The notes below the pieces were generated by a model. It was given only the letters and a program-made list of their open reading frames with translations, was not told where the DNA came from and ran no database searches. 12,752 nt of DNA from Zygnema cylindricum (taxonomy: Eukaryota; Streptophyta; Zygnematophyceae; Zygnematales; Zygnemataceae). Position 1 is the first letter of the stretch. Each line of letters begins with the position of its first letter. The stretch is taken from contig JBBHKE010000773.1 of the NCBI GenBank assembly GCA_037447655.1, forward strand, positions 230,310-243,061, read 5' to 3'. The translations under genes and the position numbers were made by a program. Below, piece after piece: positions 1-7,290 of this stretch.

Positions 1-402
1 CATTGGTCTCTTTCCCTCACAGTCACGCTTATTGGAAAGGGGCAACAGGAATGATTTTTGCCACTAAGGCGGGAATTTGGACAACACCGTTGCAGAATGG
101 GAAGTTGCAATGGGATTTCATAAAGGCACCACGGCAAGACCAGGTATTTCAGACCTTCAGAGGTGCAGCCTAATTAGGAAAATTATGGATTTGAATTCAA
201 TCACATGGGTGTTCAAGCATGCCCTTGCCTTTACAGTCTCGAGTCCGGAATCAAGGGCTATTGACCTTCAAGCTCCTCAGTTGCTAATGATGCAAGCAAC
301 TTTGAAGCTTGTGGGGGGGAGTGTAAGAAGAAGAAAAATTCACATTTCACTACCACTGGTTTTCCCAGTGGGGGGGGCGGCGACTCAAAAGGCAACTGCT
401 TA
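1..402 (+). pseudogene. Ty3/gypsy pol fragment upstream of RT, unrecognised part
   Basis: This is the left end of the decayed gypsy element, cut by the window edge. One frame is open from base 3 to about 170 and the neighbouring frame from 77 to 402, so at least one frameshift lies in between. No protease DT/SG motif or zinc knuckle is visible. Assignment to gypsy pol rests on position: it runs directly into the RT-bearing frame that opens at 403. It may be the protease-RT linker or a degraded region further upstream. The product is not identified. Confidence 0.4.
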
Positions 403-1110
403 GTGGAAGTTGTCAACAGTAGCGTCCTAGCCAGAGGGATAAATGCAGATCCACCGATAGGATTGGAATTCGACATTAACCTCTGGGGTAGACCGTCGAA
501 GGCTTGGGCTGATGTTAAGCCTGGGAAAATGGATTCAACCCTAGGGAAGCAGTTGGATCCTCAACAAAAGGCGCGGCTCTCTAAACTATTGGCCAAGAAC
601 AAACAAGTGTTCTCTTGGTCAGACAGAGATATCGGAATCTACAAAGGAACACCCTTTCGGATTGACTTGATTGACGAAACAACAACGGTTTGGCAGAAAG
701 AGTTTCCTCTCAGCTTCAAGGAGAAGAAGTTCATCACAGTTAAGGTCCGAACCTTGGTTGACGCCCGATTGGTTTGGGAAGGTACCGGACTCCATAGGTT
801 TGCTTCCCCCACAGTTCTCCCTCCTAAGAAAGACTCATCTGGGAAAACTGTTGATTTCCGAATGTGTGGGGATTACCGCATGCTGAACACGACCACCATT
901 TGTGACCGGTATCCAATGCCGACGCCAGAAGAGATATTCGACTCTCTTGCTGGGGCCACCATCTTTTCCACATTGGACATGAAAAAGGGATTCCACCAGA
1001 TTGCCATGGAACCGAAACACCGGGAAACAACGAGATTTTGGGCAGGATCTAGACTTACCGAGTGGATTTATATGCCTTTTGAGCTGAAGAATGCACTAGC
1101 CAAATTCTAA
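403..1110 (+). pseudogene. Ty3/gypsy reverse transcriptase, N-terminal half
   Basis: The 235-codon frame encodes the front half of a Ty3-type RT, which copies element RNA into cDNA. Motifs in order: a pre-RT stretch with VFSWSDRD (about residues 69-76), then RFASPTVLPPKKD (132-144), MCGDYRMLN (154-162), DRYPMPTPEEIF (168-179), LDMKKGFHQI with the first catalytic Asp (191-200), and MPFELKNA (224-231). The last is normally MPFGL.NAP, so Gly and Pro are altered. The frame ends at TAA 1108-1110 where the family has Gln (FQR), the expected result of CAA to TAA decay. RT homology continues in frame beyond the stop. The ATG is only the first in the frame, since in an intact element this is internal to a polyprotein. 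Confidence 0.9.
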
Positions 1111-1393
1111 CGAGCCATTGACAAAGCACTCCGAGGAATCGATTGTGCGCGGTGTTATATTGATGATGTGATCATATTCTCAAAGACCTTTGAAGAACAC
1201 CTGAGCATATCTAGATCGTCATCTGAGCCCTCCAAGTTGTGGGTTTGAAATGTCACCCGGGCAAAGGTATTTTTGGGGTACAGAAAAACATTAACCTCGG
1301 ACATGAGGTGACTCCCGGGACTTTAGGTCCCCACATGGTCAAGGTGGCAGCCCTTGACGCACTTCCCCCACCGGAGGACATCACGACCCTTCG
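1111..1393 (+). pseudogene. Ty3/gypsy reverse transcriptase, catalytic YIDD half, interrupted
   Basis: RT continues after the premature stop. CYIDDVIIFSKTFEEHL carries the catalytic YIDD box at 1156-1167, in the same frame as the preceding fragment. That frame closes at TGA 1246-1248. The homology resumes in another frame with GLKCHPGK at about 1239, so there is a frameshift between about 1200 and 1239. The fragment continues with the RT thumb and PPPEDITTLR, then stops at base 1393, where the outer copia inserted. The continuation of the gypsy frame lies on the far side of that element at 11250. Confidence 0.88.
1389..1393. repeat. Target-site duplication of outer copia, left copy (CTTCG)
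   Basis: CTTCG directly precedes the TGTTGAAGG end of the outer copia and pairs with CTTTG at 11245-11249. The single difference is CG to TG, the usual decay of a methylated CpG. Removing one copy together with the element restores the gypsy frame across the junction, which supports these exact ends. Confidence 0.8.
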
Positions 1394-1569
1394 TGTTGAA
1401 GGTCAAGGGCATTTAAAAACGGATGTGATCCACTCCCACTAGGAGTCACACTTGCACCAGCTGGGATATTCGTCCCAGGAGGAGCAAGTGCAGCACGAGG
1501 GCTAATAGGAGCACTTCCAGCAAGAGCTAAGCCATAATCAAACATGCTAGAGGAAGCAAACCCAAAGAG
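1394..1569 (-). repeat. Outer copia 3' LTR, part 1 (split by inner element)
   Basis: This matches 10558-10733 of the intact 5' LTR, including the shared GTGATCCACTCCCACTAGG block. It starts TGTTGAAGG on the + strand, which is the 3' end (ACA) in element orientation. It breaks at AAGAG, where the inner element begins, and the LTR resumes at 5912. On the - strand it preserves an open 49-codon gag leader beginning with ATG at 1545-1543. Here the codon aligned with the stop in the other LTR is CAA. Confidence 0.92.
1565..1569. repeat. Target-site duplication of inner element, left copy (AAGAG)
   Basis: AAGAG immediately precedes the TGAAACT terminus of the inner element and recurs exactly at 5907-5911. 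The empty site is visible once in the intact outer LTR at 10729-10733 (AAAGAGGAATACC), which confirms the insertion point to the base. Confidence 0.96.
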
Positions 1570-1782
1570 TGAAACTCTGAGACCTCCATTTGCCCTCAGA
1601 GTAGGCAGATCCAAAGAAGCTAATCTAGATAGTGCCGACTCCAAACTTGATATAAACCCAAATGACCAACCCCTTGACAGTGAGAACCCCAATATAGATT
1701 CACCCTTGGGAAATAACACTTTGTGTGTGCTCAGTTCCACCACGGAATGCAAAGTTAGAATATGAGATTTGGACACAATCAC
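1570..1782 (-). other. Open reading frame in LTR R/U5 region (3' LTR copy)
   Basis: A frame of about 71 codons within the LTR begins MIVSKSHILTLH and ends ANGGLRVS at the LTR edge. The same frame is open in the 5' LTR (4714-4947), so it predates insertion. The copies differ mostly by amino-acid replacements, which argues against strong selection. Beyond the LTR edge it happens to stay open into the outer LTR, an accident of nesting. No domain is recognised. Confidence 0.4.
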
Positions 1783-1937
1783 CCACTTTGACTTTCCCTT
1801 AGAAATGCAGCCACTCTGGCAAACAAAACCTTTGACCGACTACACCTCTGTGTAGCCTGGACTCCCTGAGTCTGCAGCAAAAAGAATCACTAAAAATGGT
1901 CAGTTAAATTAATAGTTATGGCTGGCCAAAGTTTGCC

Positions 1938-1944
1938 ATTTATA
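1938..1944 (-). promoter_or_regulatory. TATA box of inner element, 3' LTR copy
   Basis: On the - strand this reads TATAAAT in the context TTGTATAAATGGC. It lies downstream (in element direction) of two CACGTG boxes and would place the transcript start near 1910, making 1570 to about 1910 the R/U5 part. The same motif is present in the other LTR. Confidence 0.55.
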
Positions 1945-2050
1945 CAAGGTGCTCTTTGGGAGAGGCAGCTACTTACCCAAAATTTTCTAAGTCCTATTCC
2001 CTCTCTAAAACTCTATCTACTGAAGTACGGCACCAATCAAATTAGTGTGT

Positions 2051-2108
2051 CGTACAGAAAAGTACAGGTGCCGGTGTACTTTTTGTACGGCCATTTTACA
2101 ACATGGCC
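2051..2108. repeat. Two adjacent hairpins in inner LTR (3' copy)
   Basis: The first inverted repeat pairs GTACAGAAAAGTACA (2052-2066) with TGTACTTTTTGTAC (2075-2088) around the 8-base loop GGTGCCGG, with one bulged base. The second pairs GGCCAT (2089-2094) with ATGGCC (2103-2108). Both lie between the TATA box and the CACGTG boxes. The other LTR has the same structure at about 5215-5272, slightly eroded. Confidence 0.75.
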
Positions 2109-2116
2109 AAAATGTC

Positions 2117-2126
2117 GACACGTGTC
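2117..2126. promoter_or_regulatory. G-box/ABRE palindrome in inner LTR (3' copy)
   Basis: GACACGTGTC is a 10-bp palindrome with the CACGTG core bound by plant bZIP and bHLH factors. A second CACGTG lies 64 bases away. It is about 170 bp upstream of the TATA box in element direction. Confidence 0.5.
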
Positions 2127-2182
2127 ATAGCCGGATTTGTTACCGCAATCTCCGGAGTCGTCACATTCCAACATTGTTGCGC

Positions 2183-2188
2183 CACGTG
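2183..2188. promoter_or_regulatory. Second G-box in inner LTR (3' copy)
   Basis: This is a CACGTG core in GCCACGTGTC, whose reverse reads GACACGTGGC, the classic strong ABRE/G-box form. The pair is conserved in the other LTR at 5283-5288 and 5347-5352. Confidence 0.5.
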
Positions 2189-2484
2189 TCACATGATGTG
2201 GTGATGACTAAAAAACGCCAAAAGTACATAATCTGTGATCGCCGCGCCTATCGTGGCCGTCCGATCAAACCGGATACAATTGTAGCCGCTGAAAATATAC
2301 GTACGATATTTGTTTCGCGTTCGAAACAAATGCGCAGTATCCGTTTCATAAAATACATTAAATCGTACTCCGTACTATACAAAACTGTATCTATGCATTA
2401 CGTATCTATTCCCGTTAGACGAACTAGTCTACGTGTACAAATATAAATATCTGTCAAACCTATTGTACTCTAGCACTGTATTTA

Positions 2485-2562
2485 GACTTGTTGGTTAAAG
2501 CGAATGGCTAGTTTGACGAACGGCAAGTACCAGGATCAAATCCTGGGTCCGTCACACCTTTT
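2485..2562 (+). other. tRNA-like stretch, antisense in inner LTR (3' copy)
   Basis: On the strand opposite to the element there is an A-box-like TGGTTAAAGCG (2492-2502). A perfect T arm follows, CCAGG / ATCAAAT / CCTGG at 2530-2546, containing a B box that fits GWTCRANNC. Then come a 7-base acceptor-like GTCCGTC and TTTT at 2559-2562. The acceptor pairs at only five of seven positions with GACTTGT (2485-2491) and the anticodon arm is not convincing. It is a tRNA-derived remnant or captured SINE head, not a functional tRNA gene. Confidence 0.5.
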
Positions 2563-2755
2563 AGATAACTCTATTAAGAATTGCCTGTCCACTTTGGACA
2601 GCCTAGGCGGCCATGGATCTAACTCCTCTTCAAGTCTTTAGTGACTGCGACAAGTGTGGGGACTTGAGTGAAGAGTTAGAGGTAGGTTGTTAGTGTCCCC
2701 GTTTTGCCTTTTTATTTTACAATCTCTAGACCTAGAAAATACTTAAATTTCAACA

Positions 2756-2764
2756 CTCCCCTTA
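2756..2764 (-). promoter_or_regulatory. Polypurine tract of inner element
   Basis: On the - strand TAAGGGGAG lies directly upstream of the 3' LTR start TGTTGAAA. This is the expected primer for plus-strand DNA synthesis. The outer copia has the same octamer next to its own 3' LTR. Confidence 0.85.
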
Positions 2765-2806
2765 TTTTCTAGTCTACTTACTTTCAACTCCCATCAAATA
2801 CAACAA

Positions 2807-2811
<5 letters not shown>

Positions 2812-2872
<61 letters not shown>
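2812..2872. repeat. (TA)n microsatellite
   Basis: About 30 uninterrupted TA units lie near the 3' end of the inner element's internal region, 48 bases from the polypurine tract. On the - strand it is read as alternating Ile-Tyr at the end of the gag-derived frame. It probably expanded after insertion. Confidence 0.97.
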
Positions 2873-2876
<4 letters not shown>

Positions 2877-3843
2877 CCTTTCATTTTTCATTTTTCCTTC
2901 ATGAAGCTTCAAGCGAATACTTTTATATTTAAGAAAGTGTATTAGATGACCAAAAATAATTTCATCTTGTTGATCATACATTTTATTTTGCATGCCACTT
3001 TTCATAAATCTGATCAAAGATTTTATCCACCTTCTCCCCTTTTCATCCAACCAGAATCTACTTTCCCTTTTGCATTTCCAACAGTCAGCCCCATCCCCAA
3101 CCTGCAACACATACCCGGATGATAACCCTTTTACAGACACATCTTCAAAAGCGACATCACACCAAGTAGTGATGTCAAATCCATCCACCCCCAAATATTC
3201 CCAAAAAACACTAGTCCCCACTAAGTTCCTCATAAGATCTACATCTTCCGTACTCATATTTTTATCCATGATAATTACCCCATTTTCTGAACTTCCCTCA
3301 CTCTCTCCGATGGAATTCTTTCCACTATCACTTTCTATTTTAATTCCCAATAAATATTTTTTCTCCCCTAAACCTTTAGTCAAATATTTCTCTTCTCCCC
3401 TATCCTTTAAAAACCCCTCTAGAATTAATTCTCCCCTTTCCCCAGAATCCGTTGAAGTCTCCCTTTCCGACGAGTTTTCTGTTCCCAAAATATCTATGAA
3501 ACAATCCTCAATATTTTGAACTCCCTCAAGTATCTCCTCTCTCTTTACTTCCCTTATACCTCCAAAAGCACACTGTTGCTTTCGTGGAATTTCTGTGTGC
3601 TTTTCTCTCTTCCCCGTACTACTAATTCGGAGAAGCTCTAAAATATCTTCATCCTCTTTCTCCTCTTTTCCTTCTTCCTCCTCATCCACATTCCAACTTC
3701 TAAGTTTTTCCAAACAAGGGCATTCCTCCATATAATGACCCGGTTCCCTAAAAAAGAAGCAAACCCCCTTTTTCAAAGCTCTCGTGTCTTTTCCACTCCC
3801 TCTTTTTCCACCAAAGTTTTGATAAGGTTTACCTTTGTCTTTC

Positions 3844-3942
3844 TTCCTCTCATCACGCTTCCGCTCGTCACCACCATTCCTCTCATCACGCTTCCGCCAA
3901 TCACCGCCATTCCTCTCATCACGCTTCCGCCAATCACCACCA
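3844..3942 (-). repeat. 33-bp tandem repeat, three copies, in inner gag
   Basis: Three 33-bp units start at 3844, 3877 and 3910 and share TCCTCTCATCACGCTTCCG. On the - strand each encodes an 11-residue GGD(W/E)RKRDER unit, basic and Gly-rich, just before the degenerate zinc knuckle. The period is a multiple of three, so the frame is kept. It may bind RNA as Gag basic regions do, but this is inferred. Confidence 0.9.
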
Positions 3943-4713
3943 GCTGTAAATGCATTCACCCTGTCACTTCCCCTACGAAGCTCCAAAGTGCTTTCCCTCA
4001 CAAGAATTATCCCCATGGTAAAGCTCCAAGTCCATGAGAAACCATCAAATGCCTGCATACGACAAATGATGTTTTCGTACTCATCTGGGAGTTTCATAAG
4101 TAGTGTATTAATCTTACTCTCCTCAGATTCTACATATCCCACACTAGCTAGCTCAACATATAATGCAGCAATTTCATTGCAAAACTCTATCATGCTACCG
4201 CCTTTATAAACATAGGCCTTTATTTCTTGTTTTACTAATTGTTGCCTTTGAATAGTCTCACTCTTAAAAATCTGACTTAGTGCTTCCCATATCTCTGAAG
4301 ACTTGGTTAGACTTAAAAGAGTGATAGCTATCGACTTAGACACATATCTAAGTATGAGATGTTTTGCTATAGTGTTTTTGTATTCCCATATTTTTCAGTC
4401 ATTTTCTTCAGTTTTAATCCCTACATGTGGTACCATAGCTAAGAGCCTAGCTCCCCTCACCATTGGTGTCCCTTTTTCCTTCTCCCATATTTCCCCATCC
4501 ACGGAAAGGTTTTTCCCTTCACCTTCCGTTGCATCTGAACTCCGGATGATATTCTGGGCAGCCTCAAATGATTCTCCATAGTAAGCTCCTCCAAAGCAAG
4601 GTGGCGGACATCTCACTTGTCCCGCAACAATTCCCCATAAGTGCTTCTCGAAAAGCAATCCCTCCATTGTAAACGCCCAATAAGTGAAGCATGTTCCATC
4701 AAACATAGGCACC

Positions 4714-4947
4714 CTAGATGGTGGGCCCATAACCTGAAACTTTGAGACCTCCATTGGCCCTCAGAGTAGGCAGATCCAAAGAAGCTAATCTAGATAGTGC
4801 CGACTCCAAACTTGATATAAACCCAAATGACCAACCCCTTGACATTGAGAACCCCAATATAGATTCACCCTTGTGAAATAACACATTCTGTGTGCTCAGT
4901 TCCACCACAAAATGCAAAGTTAGAATATGAGATTTGGACACATTCAC
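4714..4947 (-). other. Open reading frame in LTR R/U5 region overlapping gag start (5' LTR copy)
   Basis: This frame of 77 codons starts MNVSKSHILTLH in the LTR, crosses the LTR/PBS boundary and stops 17 bases after the PBS-borne ATG. It is shared with the 3' LTR. It overlaps the gag frame, and a +1 shift would connect the two. No domain is recognised, and whether it is translated is unknown. Confidence 0.4.
4720..4734 (-). promoter_or_regulatory. Primer-binding site of inner element (half tRNA-iMet)
   Basis: The + strand GGTGGGCCCATAACC directly abuts the 5' LTR end and equals the anticodon stem-loop of plant initiator Met tRNA as I recall it. The element RNA (GGTTATGGGCCCACC) would pair with that arm, so the primer would be a cleaved 5' half-tRNA, as shown for Drosophila copia. 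The ATG in the site, complementary to the CAU anticodon, is also a candidate gag start. Confidence 0.85.
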
Positions 4948-5103
4948 CCACTTTGACTTTCGCTTATAAATGCAGCCACTCTAGCAGACAAAAACTATGA
5001 CCGACTACTCCCCTATGTAGCGTGGACTCCCCTAAGTCTGCAGCAAAAAGAATCACTGAAAATGGTCAATTAAATTAATAGTTATGGCTGGCCAAAGTTT
5101 GCC

Positions 5104-5110
5104 ATTTATA
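5104..5110 (-). promoter_or_regulatory. TATA box of inner element, 5' LTR copy
   Basis: TATAAAT on the - strand in TTGTATAAATGGC. This is the copy that would drive the element's genomic RNA, with transcription predicted to start near 5075. The upstream CACGTG boxes are at 5283-5288 and 5347-5352. Confidence 0.55.
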
Positions 5111-5280
5111 CAAGGTGCTCTCTGGGAGAGGCAGCTACTCCCAAAATTTTCTAAGTCCTTTTCCCTCTCTGAAACTCTATCTACTGAAGTACGGCACCAA
5201 TCAAATTAGTGTGTCGTACAGAAAAGTACAGGTGCCGGTGTACTTTTTTTACGGCCATTGTACAACATGGCCAAAATGTC

Positions 5281-5352
5281 GACACGTGTCATAGCCGGAT
5301 TTGTTACCGCAATCTCCGGAGTCGTCGCAGTCCAACATGGTCGCGCCACGTG
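5281..5352. promoter_or_regulatory. Paired G-box/ABRE motifs in inner 5' LTR
   Basis: GACACGTGTC (5281-5290) and CCACGTGTC with its core at 5347-5352 lie about 175-245 bp upstream of the TATA box in element direction. CACGTG followed by TC fits abscisic-acid response elements, so stress or hormone induction is plausible. This is inference from the motif alone. Confidence 0.5.
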
Positions 5353-5635
5353 TCACATAACGTGGTGATGACTAAAAAACGCCAAAAGTACATAATCCGT
5401 GATCGCGGCGCCTATCGTGGCTGTCTGATCAAACTGGATACAATTGTAGCCATACAATATTTGTTTCGCGTTCGAAACAAATGAGCGGTATCCGTTTCAT
5501 AAAATACATTAAATCGTACTCCGTACTATACAAAACTGTATCTATGCATTACGTATCTATTCCCGTTAGACGAACTAGTCTACGTGTACAATTATAAATA
5601 TCTGTCAAACCTATTGTACTCTAGCACTCTATTTA

Positions 5636-5713
5636 GACTTGTTGGTTAAAGCGAACGGCTAGTTTGACGGAGGGCAAGTACCAGGATCAAATCCTGGGTC
5701 CGTCACACCTTTT
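5636..5713 (+). other. tRNA-like stretch, antisense in inner LTR (5' copy)
   Basis: Same module as in the 3' LTR: A-box-like TGGTTAAAGCG from 5643, T arm CCAGG/ATCAAAT/CCTGG at 5681-5697, GTCCGTC at 5698-5704, TTTT at 5710-5713. The T arm is unchanged between the two LTRs, while the middle differs (GACGGAGGG here, GACGAACGG there). Confidence 0.5.
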
Positions 5714-5906
5714 AGATAACTCTATTAAGAATTGCTTGTCCACTTTGGACAGCCTAGGCAGCCATGGATCTAACTCCTCTTCAAGTCTTTAGTGACTGCG
5801 ACAAGTGTGGGGACTTGAGTGAAGAGTTAGAGGTAGGTTGTTAGTGTCCCCTTTTTGCCTTTTTATTTTACAATCTCTAGACCTAGAAAATACTTAAATT
5901 TCAACA

Positions 5907-5911
5907 AAGAG
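5907..5911. repeat. Target-site duplication of inner element, right copy (AAGAG)
   Basis: Exact match to 1565-1569, directly after the CAACA terminus of the inner 5' LTR. The outer LTR sequence GAATACCAATCAGAC resumes immediately afterwards. Confidence 0.96.
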
Positions 5912-6422
5912 GAATACCAATCAGACTAGATCAATACTGTAAGATATGTACTACAAATGAAAGAGGTCTTTCAACCAATTAAACATGTACTACAAGCAAA
6001 TAAAATACAATAGAGCACAAAACACCTTAAACTGCACTTAGTGTTCTCATTTCCTTAAACTTTGTGTAGAATGTACATACTGTGTCGAATTGATCAATCC
6101 TAATTGAACTAAATACTCAAAAGATTTAGAAAACATCTAAAACGTATGTACAGGGTTCACCAAACAACCTACTCACAAAAATCTAAGTGTTTGGACCAGA
6201 ATTGTCCACTAACAATATCTACACCCTATAAATCCGGGTGATTCTTATCACGTCCACATTCATTGGCGGCCCTACACACTAATTTACTTAAAGATACCTA
6301 TTCATGTAGATACTACAAAAATTCCACACTAAATTTGGTCAATATTGAATAGTTGGTATTCCAAAAATATTCTAAGTCCTAGACTCAAATTTCCAAGACT
6401 TTCTAAAGCTTACTTTTCTATA
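5912..6422 (-). repeat. Outer copia 3' LTR, part 2
   Basis: This matches 10734-11244 of the 5' LTR across all 511 bases, with roughly 28 differences by hand count. It ends TTTCTATA on the + strand next to the polypurine tract, so the element-sense LTR begins TATAG rather than TG. No clear TATA promoter box was found in this LTR family. Confidence 0.92.
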
Positions 6423-6431
6423 CTCCCCTTA
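6423..6431 (-). promoter_or_regulatory. Polypurine tract of outer copia
   Basis: On the - strand TAAGGGGAG is immediately upstream of the 3' LTR and only about 14 bases after the RNase H stop codon. It is identical to the tract of the inner element. Confidence 0.85.
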
Positions 6432-6444
6432 ATCTTTAGAAGGC

Positions 6445-7290
6445 TTACTCACTTAGACCACATGCTTTTCTGCAGTACTCCAATTTAGGAGCGGGAAGGG
6501 CTTTTGTCAACATGTCCGCAACCATTTTCTCATCCGGCAAATAACAAAGTTTCACCAATTTTGCAAATACTTTCTCTCGTACCAAATGTAGTCGAATTTC
6601 CATATGTTTACTCTTAAAATGGTGACTTGGGTTTGTAGCCACAGAAATGGCTGCTTGATTGTCACACCACATTATTTGTGTCCCGTGTTGTGTAAAACCC
6701 AATTCTTGAAGAAACGCCTTAATCCATAGTAGCTCTTTGAAGGCTGCACTCGCAGCCATGTATTCGGCTTCCATAGTCGATTGTGCCGTGACCTTTTGAA
6801 GTTTACTACTCCAACCACAAGTTCCACTTCCAATCTGAATGACATACCCAGTTGTAGACTTCCTACTAGGCACATCACCATAGCTAGCATCACCCCAAGT
6901 ATTAATGCCAACCTTGTCCCCTCCCAAAGTAAGCCAAGGATTTCAAGTCCCAACAAGATATCTTAACACCCTTTTTGTTGCTTCCCAATCTCTGTTTTGT
7001 GGATTTTGCAGATTTCTGCTGAACACACCAACAGCAGCAGCTATATCGGGCCTAGTAGAATTCATGAAGTAAATCAAACTTCATACTACTTGTTTGTAGG
7101 GTACTTGGGACATAATTTTTTCCTCTTCTACACTGAGTTCCTCATCTATTATGACTCCAAACTCATGCTCCATTCCTTCAATTTTTTGCTTATACTCCAA
7201 AAACGTTGCACAACCTTTGGCATCATCCAAACCAAATTTTTCCAATATGTTTCCTATCGTTTCTTTTTGAGTTAGCTTAATGATTTTCTT
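6445..7290 (-). pseudogene. Outer copia RT end and RNase H
   Basis: This is the C-terminal part of pol, in the same frame as the RT fragment upstream but separated from it by TAA 7293-7291. TGA stops at 7083-7081 and 6945-6943 break it further. It opens with the connection region (KIIKLTQKETIGNILEKFGL, later MNSTRPDIAAAVG and WEATKRVLRYLVGT). The RNase H domain proper runs over the last 160 codons with catalytic Asp in WGDASYGD, Glu in STMEAEY, Asp in CDNQAAI, and the terminal KHMEIRLHLVREKV and DMLTKAL motifs. RNase H degrades the RNA strand after reverse transcription. It terminates naturally at the stop near 6445, just before the polypurine tract. Confidence 0.92.

Larger units (their letters stand above)
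1570..2755 (-). repeat. Inner element 3' LTR
   Basis: In element orientation it starts TGTTGAAATTT and ends AGAGTTTCA. It matches 4735-5906 over its whole length, with scattered substitutions and a few indels. The largest indel is about 14 bp near 2290-2305, where this copy has GAAAATATACGTACG and the other is shorter. Internal features, each also present in the other LTR: a TATA box, two CACGTG boxes, strong inverted repeats, a tRNA-like stretch on the opposite strand, and an ORF in the R/U5 part. Confidence 0.95.
2784..4730 (-). pseudogene. Gag fused to degenerate RT/RNase H remnants (inner element)
   Basis: One frame of 649 codons runs from the ATG in the PBS, broken only by TGA at 4397-4395. 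An ATG in the LTR at 4754 offers an earlier start. The front is copia Gag (MFDG...YW, then SSEIWEALSQIF and LLMKLPDEYENI), which forms the virus-like particle. A zinc knuckle follows, CFFFREPGHYMEEC, whose second Cys is Phe. Next are three 11-residue GGDWRKRDERN-type repeats upstream of the knuckle and an acidic Glu-rich linker after it. FIDILGTEN resembles a YVDDILxTGN box with an Asp missing, and LGEKKYLLGIKIESD matches the RT end (LGEAKYIIGIQVERD in the outer copia). MRNLVGTSVF, WCDVAFEDV, SSGYVLQVG and KYKSIRLKLHEGK match RNase H, but the catalytic STMEAEY segment is gone. The C-terminus is an Ile-Tyr run from a TA microsatellite. Protease and integrase are absent. Confidence 0.82.
1570..5906 (-). 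mobile_element. Inner non-autonomous copia-type retrotransposon
   Basis: This 4.3-kb - strand element has long LTRs (1186 and 1172 bp), termini TG...CA in element orientation, and perfect AAGAG duplications. It has a PBS at 4720-4734 and a polypurine tract at 2756-2764. The internal region is only 1979 bp. It carries gag plus degenerate RT-end and RNase H remnants, without protease or integrase. It interrupts the 3' LTR of the outer copia, so it is younger. It would have depended on enzymes from a full-length relative. The outer copia is a plausible type of helper because it shares the PBS and polypurine tract, but nothing here shows it was the partner. Confidence 0.93.
4735..5906 (-). repeat. 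Inner element 5' LTR
   Basis: This is the promoter-bearing LTR of the inner element, matching 1570-2755. In element orientation it runs TGTTGAAATTT...TTTCA and is followed at once by the PBS. It keeps the TATA box, both CACGTG boxes, both hairpins and the tRNA-like stretch. It ends at the AAGAG duplication. Confidence 0.95.

Noticed and set aside
1381-1782. A 133-codon - strand ORF joining inner LTR and outer LTR
   Set aside because: It spans the insertion junction of the inner element. It is an accidental fusion of the inner LTR ORF with the outer gag leader, not a gene.
2045-2446. A 133-codon + strand ORF, with a shorter counterpart at 5209-5484
   Set aside because: It lies inside the LTR U3 over hairpins and G-boxes. 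The second copy is truncated and has no recognisable domain.
2992-4209. Long + strand ORFs rich in Ser and Pro
   Set aside because: They are antisense shadows of the - strand gag-derived frame, which has clear Gag and RNase H motifs.
1570-5906. Two independent solo LTRs with a host gene between them
   Set aside because: Matching 5-bp duplications, PBS and polypurine tract in the right places, and gag-derived coding between them show one element.
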